The position numbers were made by a program, and so were the translations under genes. A stretch of 8,223 nucleotides of DNA. It comes from Rhodobacterales bacterium UBA7416. GTDB lineage: Bacteria > Pseudomonadota > Alphaproteobacteria > Rhodobacterales > Rhodobacteraceae. The stretch lies in contig DKMK01000034.1 of NCBI GenBank assembly GCA_002469545.1, forward strand, positions 1 through 8,223, in the 5' to 3' direction. The notes under the pieces are model-generated. The model saw only the letters and a list, made by a program, of their open reading frames with translations, was not told where the DNA came from and ran no database searches. This document shows, piece by piece, positions 7,462-8,223 of the stretch; the stretch's first letter is position 1, and every line of letters begins with the position of its first letter.

Positions 7462-7474
7462 TGATAACGATCAC
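7461..7474. promoter_or_regulatory. Candidate operator: perfect dyad GTGAT-AACG-ATCAC
   Basis: A 14-bp sequence with perfect 5-bp arms lies directly at and upstream of the proposed -35 of the lipoprotein gene. The position suits a dimeric regulator of that gene. I do not recognise the regulator, and a single dyad this short can arise by chance. Confidence 0.35.
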
Positions 7475-7488
7475 CTTGGCTGTTAATA

Positions 7489-7518
7489 GTGCGCCAAATT
7501 GAGTTGTGATGTGCGCCA
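7489..7518 (+). repeat. Direct repeat GTGCGCCA, two copies 22 bp apart
   Basis: Copies at 7489-7496 and 7511-7518 have the same orientation and are spaced about two helical turns apart, in the divergent lipoprotein/rpsL intergenic region, 46-75 bp upstream of the rpsL -35 box. They could be paired sites for an activator, but this is unproven. Confidence 0.4.
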
Positions 7519-7563
7519 TTGGTAACTAAAAACGTACACTGGCATATCTATACATAGACTCTG

Positions 7564-7592
7564 TTGACACCAAACCCGACTCCCCTTATAGC
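7564..7592 (+). promoter_or_regulatory. Sigma70-type promoter of the rpsL-rpsG (str) operon
   Basis: A consensus -35 TTGACA (7564-7569) is followed after 17 bases by TATAGC (7587-7592), or after 16 by TTATAG. A consensus -35 with a T-A-T-A -10 start suits a strong ribosomal protein promoter. Transcription should begin near 7599. A 12-bp dyad TCTAT-AC-ATAGA lies just upstream at 7547-7558. Confidence 0.75.
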
Positions 7593-7598
7593 CGCGTT

Positions 7599-7815
7599 AC
7601 CTGATAGGAGAACTTCGTTTTTCTGATGGGGACTAGTCTGAAAAGCCTGCTTTTTAGGTTATACAAGCCACAAATTGGCGGTCATGATCCAGACCTCGGT
7701 CTCGATCCTCTGGAATTTATCGTTTCGAGCTAATGAGGGTTCGGGGCGGTGTTGGGTGCATGATCAGAGATTATGTGCCTATTTATGTTTGAAAAGGTAA
7801 TATGGGGAACCAAAT
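7599..7815 (+). other. Long 5' leader of the rpsL mRNA
   Basis: About 217 nt separate the predicted transcription start from the rpsL ATG. The leader holds AGGAG at 7606-7610, a 35-codon ORF (7626-7733), a possible hairpin CTGAAAAG-CCTG-CTTTTTAG (7638-7657, one G-T pair) and a 10-codon ORF, ATGATCAGAGAT onward, from about 7760. No tRNA or known riboswitch is recognisable. Attenuation or ribosomal protein feedback is possible but not shown by the sequence. Confidence 0.45.
7626..7733 (+). CDS. Possible 35-residue leader ORF upstream of rpsL
   Basis: ATG at 7626 to TAA at 7731-7733, with a peptide starting MGTSLKSLLFRLYKPQ and ending LEFIVSS. The frame is open from a TAG at 7605. The nearest purine-rich site, AGGAG (7606-7610), is 15 nt before the ATG, which is longer than ideal. 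The peptide looks plausible in composition but I do not recognise it, and an ORF this short can occur by chance. If translated, it would sit 82 nt before rpsL on the same transcript. Confidence 0.25.
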   Translation: MGTSLKSLLFRLYKPQIGGHDPDLGLDPLEFIVSS

Positions 7816-8187
7816 ATGCCAACAATACAACAGCTGATCCGCAAGCCGCGCCAGCCAAAAATCAAACGCTCCAAGTCTCAGCACTTGGAATCATGCCCGC
7901 AAAAGCGCGGCGTATGTACACGTGTTTATACAACTACTCCTAAGAAACCGAACTCTGCGATGCGTAAAGTTGCAAAGGTTCGTTTAACAAACGGTTTCGA
8001 AGTAATCTCTTACATCCCTGGTGAAAGCCACAACCTGCAAGAGCACTCTGTTGTTCTGATCCGCGGCGGCCGTGTAAAAGATCTTCCAGGTGTTCGTTAC
8101 CACATCTTGCGCGGTGTCCTCGATACCCAAGGTGTTAAAGACCGTAAACAACGTCGTTCGAAATACGGCGCCAAGCGTCCTAAATAA
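7816..8187 (+). CDS. rpsL: 30S ribosomal protein S12 (uS12)
   Basis: 123 residues, the typical length. S12 sits at the 30S decoding centre and takes part in codon recognition and translational fidelity. The conserved core is all present: CPQKRGVCTRVYTTTPKKPNS (residues 27-47), RLTNGFEV, GESHNLQEHSVVLIRGG, RVKDLPGVRYH (86-96), and the C-terminal GVKDRKQRRSKYGAKRPK. Lys43 and Lys88 (E. coli numbering with Met1), where streptomycin-resistance changes map, are both the wild-type lysine, and Pro91 is unchanged. Asp89, methylthiolated in E. coli, is present. The N-terminal MPTIQQLIRKPR and the tail are alphaproteobacterial in character. The start is set by homology and a GGGGA ribosome site (7804-7808), 7 nt upstream. 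It is followed after 12 nt by rpsG. Confidence 0.99.
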   Translation: MPTIQQLIRKPRQPKIKRSKSQHLESCPQKRGVCTRVYTTTPKKPNSAMRKVAKVRLTNGFEVISYIPGESHNLQEHSVVLIRGGRVKDLPGVRYHILRGVLDTQGVKDRKQRRSKYGAKRPK

Positions 8188-8199
8188 GGAGATCAGCAG

Positions 8200-8223
8200 A
8201 TGTCACGTCGTCACGCCGCTGAA
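8200..8223 (+). CDS. rpsG: 30S ribosomal protein S7 (uS7), first eight codons only
   Basis: The window ends after MSRRHAAE, the usual N-terminus of alphaproteobacterial S7. AAGGAG (8186-8191) overlaps the rpsL stop codon and lies 8 nt before the ATG. S7 is the primary 3'-domain 16S rRNA binding protein; in E. coli it represses the str operon through the rpsL-rpsG gap, but here that gap is only 12 nt, too short for the E. coli-type structure. Confidence 0.93.

Noticed and set aside
7638..7657. Hairpin CTGAAAAG-CCTG-CTTTTTAG as an rpsL attenuator
   Set aside because: The stem is A/T-rich with a G-T pair and has no T-run beyond the 3' arm; too weak to call a terminator.
7390..7815. tRNA, small RNA or known riboswitch in the rpsL upstream region
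   Set aside because: No cloverleaf, no TTCRA-type T-loop in context and no recognised riboswitch core was found.
1..8223. CRISPR array, insertion sequence or defence system
   Set aside because: No regularly spaced repeats, no transposase motifs or terminal inverted repeats, and no defence-type domains in any credible gene.

Overview
The window is chromosomal DNA from an alphaproteobacterium. RpsL begins MPTIQQLIRKPR and ends GVKDRKQRRSKYGAKRPK, RpsG begins MSRRHAAE, and RpoC is of the proteobacterial type; all fit Alphaproteobacteria. Base composition is moderate and the order or genus cannot be fixed from the window. The frame is the conserved rpoC - rpsL - rpsG transcription/translation locus, but rpoC and rpsL are separated by about 4.5 kb of accessory genes.

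Left, 1-3310: the C-terminal three quarters of rpoC (+), open at the left edge, closed by a strong hairpin-plus-T-run terminator that also serves the convergent gene. Middle, 3313-7007: a surface-polysaccharide-like islet. A PPP-family metallophosphatase gene (5080-4328) and a KpsS/KpsC-like capsule glycosyltransferase gene (4320-3313) form a tight two-gene minus-strand operon. Upstream on the same strand is a sulfotransferase pseudogene (5930-5191) broken by two nonsense codons and one frameshift. Divergent from it is an intact polysaccharide pyruvyl transferase-like gene (5973-7007). Right, 7033-8223: a small predicted lipoprotein gene (minus), a 426-bp regulatory region with a good sigma70-type promoter and a roughly 217-nt leader, then rpsL and the first eight codons of rpsG.

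The glycosyltransferase-like, pyruvyl transferase-like and (dead) sulfotransferase genes would all act on an extracellular glycan. Pyruvyl and sulfate groups are both acidic, so the islet probably once encoded decoration of an acidic surface polymer and has since lost the sulfation step. The sugar substrates cannot be read from sequence. I see no CRISPR array, tRNA, insertion sequence or defence system. The most unusual details are the readable lesions of the sulfotransferase, a promoter placement that predicts a leaderless phosphatase mRNA, and a 35-codon ORF in the long rpsL leader.
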